A stretch of 64,000 nt of DNA from Archivesica marissinica (taxonomy: Eukaryota > Mollusca > Bivalvia > Venerida > Vesicomyidae), in NCBI GenBank assembly GCA_014843695.1, contig CM026393.1, positions 2,636,615 through 2,700,614 of the forward strand, in the 5' to 3' direction. The stretch's first letter is position 1. Each line of letters opens with the position of its first letter. The notes beneath the pieces are model-generated. The model was not told the origin of the DNA. It ran no database searches and was given only the letters and a program-made list of their open reading frames with translations. Shown here in pieces: positions 32,750 through 46,900 of this stretch. Made by a program: the position numbers and the translations under genes.

Positions 32750-33929
32750 CTATTGTTTATTTACATAGGTATACTATTGTTTATTTACATAGATATACTA
32801 TTGTTTATTTACATATATATACTATTGTTTATTTACATAGATATACTATTGTTTATTTACATAGATATACTATTGTTTATTTACATAGATATACTATTGT
32901 TTATTTACATATATATACTATTGTTTATTTACATAGGTATACTATTGTTTATTTACATAGGTATACTATTGTTTATAGATATACTATTGTTTATTTACAT
33001 AGGTATACTATTGTTTATTTACATAGGTATACTATTGTTTATTTACATAGATATACTATTGTTTATTTACATAGGTATACTATTGTTTATTTACATAGAT
33101 ATACTATTGTTTATAGATATACTATTGTTTATTTACATAGGTATACTATTGTTTATTTACATAGATATACTATTGTTTATAGATATACTATTGTTTATTT
33201 ACATAGATATACTATTGTTTATTTACATAGGTATACTATTGTTTATTTACATAGGTATACTATTGTTTATAGATATACTATTGTTTATTTACATAGATAT
33301 ACTATTGTTTATTTACATAGATATACTATTGTTTATTTACATAGATATACTATTGTTTATTTACATAGATATACTATTGTTTATTTACATAGATATACTA
33401 TTGTTTATTTACATAGATATACTATTGTTTATTTACATAGGTATACTATTGTTTATAGATATACTATTGTTTATTTACATAGGTATACTATTGTTTATTT
33501 ACATAGGTATACTATTGTTTATTTACATAGATATACTATTGTTTATTTACATAGATATACTATTGTTTATTTACATAGATATACTATTGTTTATTTACAT
33601 AGGTATACTATTGTTTATTTACATAGGTATACTATTGTTTATTTACATAGATATACTATTGTTTATTTACATAGATATACTATTGTTTATTTACATAGAT
33701 ATACTATTGTTTATTTACATAGATATACTATTGTTTATAGATATACTATTGTTTATTTACATAGGTATACTATTGTTTATTTACATAGGTATACTATTGT
33801 TTATTTACATAGATATACTATTGTTTATTTACATAGATATACTATTGTTTATTTACATAGATATACTATTGTTTATTTACATAGATATACTATTGTTTAT
33901 AGATATACTATTGTTTATTTACATAGGTA
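32750..33929 (+). repeat. Array G: 24/18-bp satellite, about 50 units, running into gap
   Basis: The core is TATTGTTTATTTACATAGAT. Most units are 24 bp, and at intervals an 18-bp unit appears that lacks TTTACA. A G/A variant (ATAGGTAT or ATAGATAT) alternates. Since both lengths are multiples of three, one frame stays open for hundreds of codons of FIYI/ILL repeats. This is an artefact of the repeat, not a protein. Confidence 0.93.
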
Positions 33930-34929
33930 NNNNNNNNNNNNNNNNNNNNNNNNNNNNNNNNNNNNNNNNNNNNNNNNNNNNNNNNNNNNNNNNNNNNNNN
34001 NNNNNNNNNNNNNNNNNNNNNNNNNNNNNNNNNNNNNNNNNNNNNNNNNNNNNNNNNNNNNNNNNNNNNNNNNNNNNNNNNNNNNNNNNNNNNNNNNNNN
34101 NNNNNNNNNNNNNNNNNNNNNNNNNNNNNNNNNNNNNNNNNNNNNNNNNNNNNNNNNNNNNNNNNNNNNNNNNNNNNNNNNNNNNNNNNNNNNNNNNNNN
34201 NNNNNNNNNNNNNNNNNNNNNNNNNNNNNNNNNNNNNNNNNNNNNNNNNNNNNNNNNNNNNNNNNNNNNNNNNNNNNNNNNNNNNNNNNNNNNNNNNNNN
34301 NNNNNNNNNNNNNNNNNNNNNNNNNNNNNNNNNNNNNNNNNNNNNNNNNNNNNNNNNNNNNNNNNNNNNNNNNNNNNNNNNNNNNNNNNNNNNNNNNNNN
34401 NNNNNNNNNNNNNNNNNNNNNNNNNNNNNNNNNNNNNNNNNNNNNNNNNNNNNNNNNNNNNNNNNNNNNNNNNNNNNNNNNNNNNNNNNNNNNNNNNNNN
34501 NNNNNNNNNNNNNNNNNNNNNNNNNNNNNNNNNNNNNNNNNNNNNNNNNNNNNNNNNNNNNNNNNNNNNNNNNNNNNNNNNNNNNNNNNNNNNNNNNNNN
34601 NNNNNNNNNNNNNNNNNNNNNNNNNNNNNNNNNNNNNNNNNNNNNNNNNNNNNNNNNNNNNNNNNNNNNNNNNNNNNNNNNNNNNNNNNNNNNNNNNNNN
34701 NNNNNNNNNNNNNNNNNNNNNNNNNNNNNNNNNNNNNNNNNNNNNNNNNNNNNNNNNNNNNNNNNNNNNNNNNNNNNNNNNNNNNNNNNNNNNNNNNNNN
34801 NNNNNNNNNNNNNNNNNNNNNNNNNNNNNNNNNNNNNNNNNNNNNNNNNNNNNNNNNNNNNNNNNNNNNNNNNNNNNNNNNNNNNNNNNNNNNNNNNNNN
34901 NNNNNNNNNNNNNNNNNNNNNNNNNNNNN
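33930..34929. other. Assembly gap, 1000 N
   Basis: Exactly 1000 N, so a conventional placeholder. The join between array G and array H is unknown. Confidence 0.99.
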
Positions 34930-37900
34930 TACTGTAGCATTGTACGGCAAGGTTTACTGTAGCATTGTATGGCAAGGTTTACTGTAGCATTGTACAGCAA
35001 GGTTTACTGTAGCATTGTATGGCAAGGTTTACTGTAGCATTGTACGGCAAGGTTTACTGTAGCATTGTACAGCAAGGTTTACTGTAACATTGTACGGCAA
35101 GGTTTACTGTAGCATTGTATGGCAAGGTTTACTGTAGCATTGTGTATGGCAAGGTTTACTGTAGCATTGTACGGCAAGGTTTACTGTAACATTGTACGGC
35201 AAGGTTTACTGTAGCATTGTGTATGGCAAGGTTTACTGTAGCATTGTACGGCAAGGTTTACTGTAACATTGTACAGCAAGGTTTACTGTAGCATTGTACG
35301 GCAAGGTTTACTGTAGCATTGTACGGCAAGGTTTACTGTAATTGCAAGGTTTACTGAGCATTTGACAGCAGGTTTACTGTAGCATTGTACGCAAGGTTTA
35401 CTGTAGCATTGTACGCAAGGTTTACTGTAGCATTGTACAAGGTTTACTGTAGCTTGTACGGCAAGGTTTACTGTAGCATTGTACGGCAAGGTTTACTGTA
35501 ACATTGTATGGCAAGGTTTACTGTAGCATTGTACGGCAAGGTTTACTGTAGCATTGTATGGCAAGGTTTACTGTAGCATTGTACAGCATGGTTTACTGTA
35601 GCATTGTATGGCAAGTTTTACTGTAGCATTGTATGGCAAGGTTTACTGTAGCATTGTACAGCAAGGTTTACTGTAGCATTGTATGGCAAGGTTTACTGTA
35701 GCATTGTATGGCAAGGTTTACTGTAGCATTGTATGGCAAGGTTTACTGTAGCATTGTATGGCAAGGTTTACTGTAGCATTGTACGGCAAGGTTTACTGTA
35801 GCATTGTACGGCAAGGTTTACTGTAGCATTGTACAGCAAGGTTTACTGTAGCATTGTACAGCAAGGTTTACTGTAGCATTGTACGGCAAGGTTTACTGTA
35901 GCATTGTACGGCAAGGTTTACTGTAGCATTGTACAGCAAGGTTTACTGTAGCATTGTACGGCAAGGTTTACTGTAGCATTGTACAGCAAGGTTTACTGTA
36001 ACATTGTATGGCAAGGTTTACTGTAGCATTGTACGGCAAGGTTTACTGTAGCATTGTACAGCAAGGTTTACTGTAGCATTGTACAGCAAGGTTTACTGTA
36101 GCATTGTACAGCAAGGTTTACTGTAGCATTGTACGGCAAGGTTTACTGTAGCATTGTACGGCAAGGTTTACTGTAGCATTGTACAGCAAGGTTTACTGTA
36201 GCATTGTACGGCAAGGTTTACTGTAACATTGTACGGCAAGGTTTACTGTAACATTGTATGGCAAGGTTTACTGTAGCATTGTACGGCAAGGTTTACTGTA
36301 GCATTGTACGGCAAGGTTTACTGTAGCATTGTACGGCAAGGTTTACTGTAGCATTGTACGGCAAGGTTTACTGTAGCATTGTACGGCAAGGTTTACTGTA
36401 GCATTGTACGGCAAGGTTTACTGTAGCATTGTACGGCAAGGTTTACTGTAGCATTGTACAGCAAGGTTTACTGTAGCATTGTACAGCAAGGTTTACTGTA
36501 GCATTGTACGGCAAGGTTTACTGTAGCATTGTACAGCAAGGTTTACTGTAACATTATACGGCAAGGTTTACTGTAGCATTGTATGGCAAGGTTTACTGTA
36601 GCATTGTGTACGGCAAGGTTTACTGTAGCATTGTACGGCAAGGTTTACTGTAGCATTGTACAGCAAGGTTTACTGTAGCATTGTACGGCAAGGTTTACTG
36701 TAGCATTGTACGGCAAGGTTTACTGTAGCATTGTACGGCAAGGTTTACTGTAGCATTGTACGGCAAGGTTTACTGTAGCATTGTACGGCAAGGTTTACTG
36801 TAGCATTGTACGGCAAGGTTTACTGTAGCATTGTACGGCAAGGTTTACTGTAAAAACTCATTGTAGGCAAGGTTTACTGTAGCATTGTAAGCAAGGTTTA
36901 CTGTAGCATTGTACGGCAAGGTTTACTGTAGCATTGTACTCAAGGTTTACTGTAGCATTGTACGGCAAGGTTTACTGTAGCATTGTATGGCAAGGTTTAC
37001 TGTAGCATTGTACGGCAGTTACTGTAGCATTGTACGGCAAGGTTTACTGTAGCATTGTACAGCAAGGTTTACTGTAGCATTGTACGCAAGGTTTACTGTA
37101 GCATTGTACGGCAAGGTTTACTGTAGCATTGTACAGCAAGGTTTACTGTAGCATTGTACGGCAAGGTTTACTGTAGCATTGTACAGCAAGGTTTACTGTA
37201 ACATTATACGGCAAGGTTTACTGTAGCATTGTATGGCAAGGTTTACTGTAGCATTGTACAGCAGGTTTACTGTAGCATTGTAGGCAGGTTTACTGTAGCA
37301 TTGTACAGCAAGGTTTACTGTAGCATTGTACGGCAAGGTTTACTGTAGCATTGTACGGCAAGGTTTACTGTAGCATTGTACAGCAAGGTTTACTGTAGCA
37401 TTGTACGGCAAGGTTTACTGTAGCATTGTACAGCAAGGTTTACTGTAACATTGTACGGCAAGGTTTACTGTAGCATTGTATTGCAAGGTTTACTGTAGCA
37501 TTGTGTACGGCAAGGTTTACTGTAGCATTGTACGGCAAGGTTTACTGTAGCATTGTACAGCAAGCTTTGCTGTAGCATTGTGTACGGCAAGGTTTACTCT
37601 AGCATTGTACGGCAAGGTTTACTGTAGCATTGTACAGCAATGTTTACTGTAGCATTGTACGGCAAGGTTTACTGTAGCGTTGTATGGCAAGGTTTACTGT
37701 AGCATTGTACGGCAAGGTTTACTGTAGCATTGGACGGCAAGGTTTACTGTAGCATTGTATGGCAAGGTTTACTGTAGCATTGTACAGCAAGGTTTACTTT
37801 AGCATTGTACGGCATGGTTTACTGTAGCATTGTACATCAAGGTTTACTGTAGCATTGTACGGCAAGGTTTACTGTAGCATTGTATGGCAAGGTTTACTGT

Positions 37901-40900
37901 AGCATTGTGTACGGCAAGGTTTACTGTAGCATTGTACGGCAAGGTTTACTGTAGCATTGTACAGCAAGCTTTACTGTAGCATTGTACGGCAAGGTTTACT
38001 GTAGCATTGTACGGCAAGGTTTACTGTAGCATTGTACAGCAAAGTTTACTGTAGCACTGTGTACGGCAAGGTTTACTGTAGCATTGTACAGCAAGGTTTA
38101 CTGTAACATTATACGGCAAGGTTTACTGTAGCATTGTATGGCAAGGTTTACTGTAGCATTGTACAGCATGGTTTACTGTAGCATTGTATGGCAAGTTTTA
38201 CTGTAGCATTGTACAGCAAGGTTTACTGTAGCATTGTACGGCAAGGTTTACTGTAGCATTGTACAGCAAGGTTTACTGTAGCATTGTACAGCAAGGTTTA
38301 CTGTAGCATTGTACGGCAAGGTTTACTGTAGCATTGTACAGCAAGGTTTACTGTAACATTATACGGCAAGGTTTACTGTAGCATTGTATTGCAAGGTTTA
38401 CTGTAGCATTGTACAGCATGGTTTACTGTAGCATTGTATGGCAAGTTTTACTGTATCATTGTATGGCAAGGTTTACTGTAGCATTGTACAGCAAGGTTTA
38501 CTGTAGCATTGTATGGCAAGGTTTACTGTAGCATTGTGTACGGCAAGGTTTACTGTAGCATTGTACGGCAAGGTTTACTGTAGCATTGTACAGCAAGCTT
38601 TACTGTAGCATTGTGTACGGCAAGGTATACTGTAGCATTGTACGGCAAGGTTTACTGTAGCATTGTACAGCAATGTTTACTGTAGCATTGTACAGCAAGG
38701 ATTACTCTAGCATTGTACGGCAATGTTTACTGTAGCATTGTACGGCAAGGGTTATTGTAGTATTGTACAGCAAGGTTTACTGTAACATTGTACGGCAAGG
38801 TTTACTGTAGCATTGTATGGCAAGGTTTACTGTAGCATTGTGTATGGCATGGTTTACTCTAGCATTGTACGGCAAGGTTTACTGTAACATTGTACGGCAA
38901 GGTTTACTGTAGCATTGTGTATGGCATGGTTTACTGTAGCATTGTACGGCAAGGTTTACTGTAACATTGTACAGCAAGGTTTACTGTAGCATTGTAGAGT
39001 AAGGTTTACTGTAGCATTGTGTACGGCATGGTTTACTGTAACATTGTATGGCAAGGTTTACTGTAGCATTGTACAGCAAGGTTTACTGTAGCATTGTATG
39101 GCATGGTTTACTGTAGCATTGTACGGCAAGGTTTACTGTAACATTGTACGGCATGGTTTACTGTAGCATTGTACGGCAAGGTTTACTGTAACATTGTACG
39201 GCAAGGTTTACTGTAGCGTTGTATGGCAAGGTTTACTGTAGCATTGTACGGCAAGGTTTACTGTAGCATTGGACGGCAAGGTTTACTGTAGCATTGTATG
39301 GCAAGGTTTACTGTAGCATTGTACAGCAAGGTTTACTGTAGCATTGTACGGCATGGTTTACTGTAGCATTGTACATCAAGGTTTACTGTAGCATTGTACG
39401 GCAAGGTTTACTGTAGCATTGTATGGCAAGGTTTACTGTAGCATTGTACAGCAAGGTTTACTATAACACTGTACGGCATGGTTTACTGTAGCATTGTACG
39501 GCAAGGTTTACTGTAGCATTGTACGGCAAGGTTTACTGTAACATTGTACGGCAAGGTTTACTGTAACATTGTACGGCAAGGTTTACTGTAGCATTGTACA
39601 GCAATCTTTACTGTAGCATTGTGTACGGCAAGGTTTACTGTAGCATTGTACGGCAAGGTTTACTGTAGCATTGTACGCAAGGTTTACTGTAGCATTGTAA
39701 GCACGGTTTACTGTAGCATTGTACGGCAAGGGTTACTGTAGTATTGTACAGCAAGGTTTACTGTAACATTGTACGGCAAGGTTTACTGTAGCATTGTATG
39801 GCAAGGTTTACTGTAGCATTGTATGGCAAGGTTTACTGTAGCATTGTACGGCAAGGTTTACTGTAACATTGTACGGCAAGGTTTACTGTAGCATTGTATG
39901 GCAAGGTTTACTGTAGCATTGTACGGCAAGGTTTACTGTAACATTGTACAGCAAGGTTTACTGTAGCATTGTACAGCAAGGTTTACTGTAGCATTGTGTA
40001 CGGCATGGTTTACTGTAGCATTGTACAGCAAGGTTTACTGTAGCATTGTACAGCAAGGTTTACTGTAGCATTGTACGGCAAGGTTTACTGTAGCATTGTA
40101 CGGCAAGGTTTACTGTAGCATTGTACAGCAAGGTTTACTGTAGCATTGTACGGCAAGGTTTACTGTAGCATTGTACAGCAAGGTTTACTGTAGCATTGTA
40201 CGGCAAGGTTTACTGTAGCATTGTATGGCAAGGTTTACTGTAGCATTGTACAGCAAGGTTTACTGTAGCATTGTATGGCAAGGTTTACTGTAGCATTGTA
40301 CGGCAAGGTTTACTGTAGCATTGTACGGCAAGGTTTACTGTAGCATTGTACGGCAAGGTTTACTGTAGCATTGTATGGCAAGGTTTACTGTAGCATTGTA
40401 CGGCAAGGTTTACTGTAGCATTGTACGGCAAGGTTTACTGTAGCATTGTACGGCAAGGTTTACTGTAGCATTGTACGGCAAGGTTTACTGTAGCATTGTA
40501 CAGCAAGGTTTACTGTAGCATTGTACGGCAAGGTTTACTGTAGCATTGTATGGCAAGGTTTACTGTAGCATTGTACAGCAAGGTTTACTGTAGCATTGTA
40601 CGGCAAGGTTTACTGTAGCATTGTATGGCAAGGTTTACTGTAGCATTGTACAGCAAGGTTTACTGTAGCATTGTACGGCAAGGTTTACTGTAGCATTGTA
40701 CGGCAAGGTTTACTGTAGCATTGTACGGCAAGGTTTACTGTAGCATTGTACGGCAAGGTTTACTGTAGCATTGTACGGCAAGGTTTACTGTAGCATTGTA
40801 CGGCAAGGTTTACTGTAGCATTGTACGGCAAGGTTTACTGTAACATTGTACGGCAAGGTTTACTGTAGCATTGTATGGCAAGGTTTACTGTAGCATTGTA

Positions 40901-43900
40901 CGGCAAGGTTTACTGTAGCATTGTACGGCAAGGTTTACTGTAGCATTTACGCAAGGTTTACTGTAGCATTGTATGGCAAGGTTTACTGTAGCATTGTACG
41001 GCAAGGTTTACTGTAGCATTGTACGGCAAGGTTTACTGTAGCATTGTACAGCAAGGTTTACTGTAGCATTGTACGGCAAGGTTTACTGTAGCATTGTACG
41101 GCAAGGTTTACTGTAGCATTGTACGGCAAGGTTTACTGTAGCATTGTACGGCAAGGTTTACTGTAGCATTGTACGGCAAGGTTTACTGTAGCATTGTACG
41201 CAAGGTTTACTGTAGCATTGTATGGCAAGGTTTACTGTAGCATTGTACGGCAAGGTTTACTGTACATTGTACGGCAAGCACAAAGGTTTACTGTAGCATT
41301 GTACGGCAAGGTTTACTGTAGCATTGTACAGCAAGGTTTACTGTAGCATTGTACGGCAAGGTTTACTGTAGCATTGTACGCAAGGTTTACTGTAGCATTG
41401 TACGGCAAGGTTTACTGTAGCATTGTACGGCAAGGTTTACTGTAGCATTGTACGGCAAGGTTTACTGTAGCATTGTACGGCAAGGTTTACTGTAGCATTG
41501 TATTGCAAGGTTTACTGTAGCATTGTACAGCATGGTTTAGTGTAGCATTGTATGGCAATTTTACTGTAGCATTGTATGGCAAGGTTTACTGTAGCATTGT
41601 ACAGCAAGGTTTACTGTAGCATTGTATGGCAAGGTTTACTGTAGCATTGTACGGCAAGGTTTACTGTAGCATTGCATGGCAAGGTTTACTGTAGCATTGT
41701 ACGGCAAGGTTTACTGTAGCATTGTACGGCAAGGTTTACTGTAGCATTGTACAGCAAGCTTTACTGTAGCATTGTGTACGGCAAGGTTTACTGTAGCATT
41801 GTACGGCAAGGTTTACTGTAGCATTGTACAGCAAGGTTTACTGTAGCATTGTACAGCAAGGTTTACTGTAGCATTGTACGGCAAGGTTTACTGTAGCATT
41901 GTACGGCAAGGGTTACTGTAGTATTGTACAGCAAGGTTTACTGTAACATTGTACGGCAAGGTTTACTGTAGCATTGTATGGCAAGGTTTACTGTAGCATT
42001 GTGTATGGCATGGTTTACTGTAGCATTGTACGGCAAGGTTTACTGTAACATTGTACGGCAAGGTTTACTGTAGCATTGTGTATGGCATGGTTTACTGTAG
42101 CATTGTACGGCAAGGTTTACTGTAACATTGTACAGCAAGGTTTACTGTAGCATTGTACAGTAAGGTTTACTGTAGCATTGTGTACGGCATGGTTTACTGT
42201 AACATTGTATGGCAAGGTTTACTGTAGCATTGTACAGCAAGGTTTACTGTAGCATTGGACGGCAAGGTTTACTGTAGCATTGTATGGCAAGGTTTACTGT
42301 AGCATTGTACAGCAAGGTTTACTGTAGCATTGTACGGCATGGTTTACTGTAGCATTGTACAGCAAGGTTTACTGTAGCATTGTACGGCAAGGTTTACTGT
42401 AGCATTGTATGGCAAGGTTTACTGTAGCATTGTACAGCAAGGTTTACTATAACACTGTACGGCATGGTTTACTGTAGCATTGTACGGCAAGGTTTACTGT
42501 AGCATTGTACGGCAAGGTTTACTGTAACATTGTACGGCAAGGTTTACTGTAACATTGTACGGCAAGGTTTACTGTAGCATTGTACAGCAAGGTTTACTGT
42601 AGCATTGTGTACGGCAAGGTTTACTGTAGCATTGTACGGCAAGGTTTACTGTAGCATTGTACAGCAAGGTTTACTGTAGCATTGTACAGCAAGGTTTACT
42701 GTAGCATTGTACGGCAAGGTTTACTGTAGCATTGTACGGCAAGGGTTACTGTAGTATTGTACAGCAAGGTTTACTGTAACATTGTACGGCAAGGTTTACT
42801 GTAGCATTGTATGGCAAGGTTTACTGTAGCATTGTGTATGGCATGGTTTACTGTAGCATTGTACAGCAAGGTTTACTGTAGCATTGTACGGCAAGGTTTA
42901 CTGTAGCATTGTATGGCAAGGTTTACTGTAGCATTGTACAGCAAGGTTTACTGTAACACTGTACGGCAAGGTTTACTATAGCATTGTACGGCAAGATTTA
43001 CTGTAGCATTGTACGGCAAGGTTTACTGTACATTGTGCGGCAAGGTTTACTGTAACATAGTACGGCATGGTTTACTGTAGCATTGTATGGCAAGGTTTAC
43101 TGTAACATTGTACTGTAAGGTTTACTGTAGCATTGTATGGCAAGATTTACTGTAGCATTGTACGGCAAGGTTTACTGTAACATTGTACGGCAAGGTTTAC
43201 TGTAGCATTGTACGGCAAGGTTTACTGTAACATTGTACGGCAACGTTTACTGTAGCATTGTATGGCAAGGTTTACTGTAGCATTGTACGGCAAGGTTTAC
43301 TGTAGCATTGTACGGCAAGGTTTACTGTAGCATTGGACGGCAAGGTTTACTGTAGCATTGTACGGCAAGGGTTACTGTAACATTGTACAGCAAGGTTTAC
43401 TGTAGCATTGTATGGCAAGGTTTACTGTAACATTGTACAGCAAGGTTTACTGTAACATTGTATGGCAAGGTTTACTATAGCATTGTACGGCAAGGTTAAC
43501 TGTAGCATTGTACAGCAAAGTTTACTGTAGCACTGTGTACGGCAAGGTTTATAGCATTGTACGGCATGGTTTACTGTAGCATTGTACAGCAAGGTTTACT
43601 GTAGCATTGTACGGCAAGGTTTACTGTAGCATTGTATGGCAAGGTTTACTGTAGCATTATACAGCAAGGTTTACTGTAACACTGTACGGCAAGGTTTATT
43701 GTAGCATTGTACGGCAAGGTTTACTGTAGCATTGTACGGCAATGTTTACTGTAACATTGTACGGCAAGGTTTACTGTAGCATTGTATGGCAAGGTTTACT
43801 GTATCATAGTACAGCAAGGTTTACTGTAACATTGTATGGCAAGGTTTACTATAGCATTGTTCGGCAAGGTTTACTGTAGCATTGTACAGTAAGGTTTACT

Positions 43901-46900
43901 CTAGCACTGTGTACGGCAAGGTTTACTGTACCATTGTACAGCAAGGTTTACTGTAACATTATACGGCAAGATTTACTGTAGCATTGTATGGCAAGGTTTA
44001 CTGTAGCATTGTACTGCATGGTTTACTGTAGCATTGTATGGCAAGTTTTACTGTAGCATTGTATGGCAAGGTTTACTGTAGCATTGTACAGCAAGGTTTA
44101 CTGTAGCATTGTATGGCAAGGTTTACTGTAGCATTGTACAGCAAGGATTACTGTAGCATTGTATGGCAAGGTTTACTGTAGCATTGTATGGCAATGTTTA
44201 CTGTAGCATTGTGTACGGCAAGGTTTACTGTAGCATTGTACGGCAAGGTTTACTGTAGCATTGTACAGGAAGGTTTACTGTAGCATTGTACAGCAAGGTT
44301 TACTGTAGCATTGTACGGCAAGGTTTACTGTAGCATTGTACGGCAAGGGTTACTGTAGCATTTTACAGCAAGGTTTACAGTAACATTGTACGGCAAGGTT
44401 TACTGTAGCGTTGTATGGCAAGGTTTACTGTAGCATTGTACGCCAAGGTTTACTGTAACATTGTACGTCAATGTTAACTGTAGCATTGTACGGCAAGGTT
44501 TACTGTAACATTGTATGGCAAGGTTTACTGTAGCATTGTATGGCAAGGTTTACTGTAGCATTGTACGGCAAGGTTTACTGTAGCATTGTACGGCAAGGTT
44601 TACTGTAGCATTGTACGTCAAGGTTTACTGTAGCATTGTAAGGCAAGGTTTACTGTAGCATTGTACGGCAAGGTTTACTGTAACATTGTACAGCAAGGTT
44701 TACTGTAGCATTGTATGGCAAGGTTTACTGTAGCATTGTACGGCAAGGTTTACTGTAGCATTGTACGGCAAGGTTTGCTGTAGCATTGTATGGCAAGGTT
44801 TACTGTAGCATTGTACAGCAAGGTATACTATAGCATTGTACGGCATGGTTTACTGTAGCATTGTACAGCAAGGTTTACTGTAGCATTGTACGGCAAGGTT
44901 TACTGTAGCATTGTATGGCAAGGTTTACTGTAGCATTGTACAGCAAGGTTTACTGTAACACTGTACGGCAAGGTTTACTGTAGCATTGTACAGCAAGGTT
45001 TACTGTAACATTGTATTGCAAGGTTTACTATAGCATTGTACGGCAAGGTTAACTGTAGCATTGTAGAGCAAGATTTACTGTAGCATGTGTACGGCAAGGT
45101 TTACTGTAGCATTGTACAGCAAGGTTTACTGTAACACTGTACGGCAAGGTTTACTGTAGCATTGTACGGCAAGGTTTACTGTAGCATTGTACGGCAATGT
45201 TTACTGTAACATTGTACGGCAAGGTTTACTGTAACATTGTACGGCAAGGTTTACTGTAGCAATGTTTGGCAAGGTTTACTGTATCATAGTACAGCAAGGT
45301 TTACTGTAACATTGTATGCCAAGGTTTACTATAGCATTGTTCGGCAAGGTTTACTGTAGCATTGTACAGCAAGGTTTACTGTAGCACTGTGTACGGCAAG
45401 GTTTACTGTACCATTGTACAGCAAGGTTTACTGTAGCATTGTTCGGCAAGGTTTACTGTAGCATTGTACGGCAAGGTTTACTGTAGCATTGTATGGCAAG
45501 GTTTACTGTAGCATTGTACAGCAAGGTATACTGTAGCATTGTACGGCATGGTTTACTGTAGCATTGTATGGCAAGGTTTACTGTAGCATTGTACAGCAAG
45601 GTATACTGTAGCATTGTACGGCATGGTTTACTGTAACATTGTACAGCAAGGTTTACTGTAGCATTGTACGGCACGGTTTACTGTAGCATTGTATGGCAAG
45701 GTTTACTGTAGCATTGTACAGCAAGGTTTACTGTAACACTTTACGGCAAGGTTTACTGTAGCATTGTACAGCAAGGTTTACTGTAACATTGTATGGCAAG
45801 GTTACTAAAGCATTGTACGTCAAGGTTTACTGTAGCATTGTAGAGCAAGGTTTAATGTAGCACTGTGTACGGCAAGGTTTACTGTAGCATTGTACAGCAA
45901 GGTTTACTGTAACATTATACGGCAAGGTTTACTGTAGCATTGTATGGCAAGGTTTACTGTAGCATTGTACAGCATGGTTTACTGTAGCATTGTATGGCAA
46001 GTTTTACTGTGGCATTGTACGGCAAGGTTTACAGTAGCATTGTACAGCAAGATTTACTGTAGCATTGTATGGCAAGGTTTACTGTATCATTGTACAGCAA
46101 GGTTTACTGTAGCATTGTATGGCAAGGTTTACTCTAGCATTGTATGGCAAGGTTTACTGTAGCATTGTGTACGGCAAGGTTTACTGTAGCATTGTACGGC
46201 AAGGTTTACTGTAGCATTGTACAGCAAGGTTTACTGTAGCATTGTACGGCAAGGTTTACTGTAGCATTGTACGGCAAGGGTTACTGTAGCATTGTACAGC
46301 AAGGTTTACTGTAACATTGTACGGCAAGGTTTACTGTAGCATTGTATGGCAAGGTTTACTGTAGCATTGTGTATGGCATGGTTTACTGTAGCATTGTACG
46401 TCAAGGTTTACTGTAACATTGTACGGCAAGGTTTACTGTAGCATTGTGTATGGCATGGTTTACTGTAGCATTGTACGGCAAGGTTTACTGTAACATTGTA
46501 CAGCAAGGTTTACTGTAGCATTGTACAGCAAGATTACTGTAGCATTGTGCGGCATGGTTTACTGTAACATTGTTGGCAAGGTTTACTGTAGTATTGTTCA
46601 GCAAGGCTTACTGTAGCATTGTACGGCATGGTTTACTGTAGCATTGTACGGCAAGGTTTACTGTAACATTGTACGGCATGGTTTACTGTAGCATTGTACG
46701 GCAAGGTTTACTGTAACATTGTACGGCAATGTTTACTGTAGCGTTGTATGGCAAGGTTTACTGTAGCATTGTACGGCAAGGTTTACTGTAGCATTGGACG
46801 GCAAGGTTTACTGTAGCATTGTATGGCATGGTTTACTGTAGCATTGTACAGCAAGGTTTACTGTAGCATTGTACGGCATGGTTTACTGTAGCATTGTACA

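Noticed and set aside
32723..34987. Very long reading frame of FIYI/ILL repeats as a membrane protein
   Set aside because: It is the translation of array G, whose unit lengths are multiples of three, continued through 1000 N. It has no start context or non-repeat domain.
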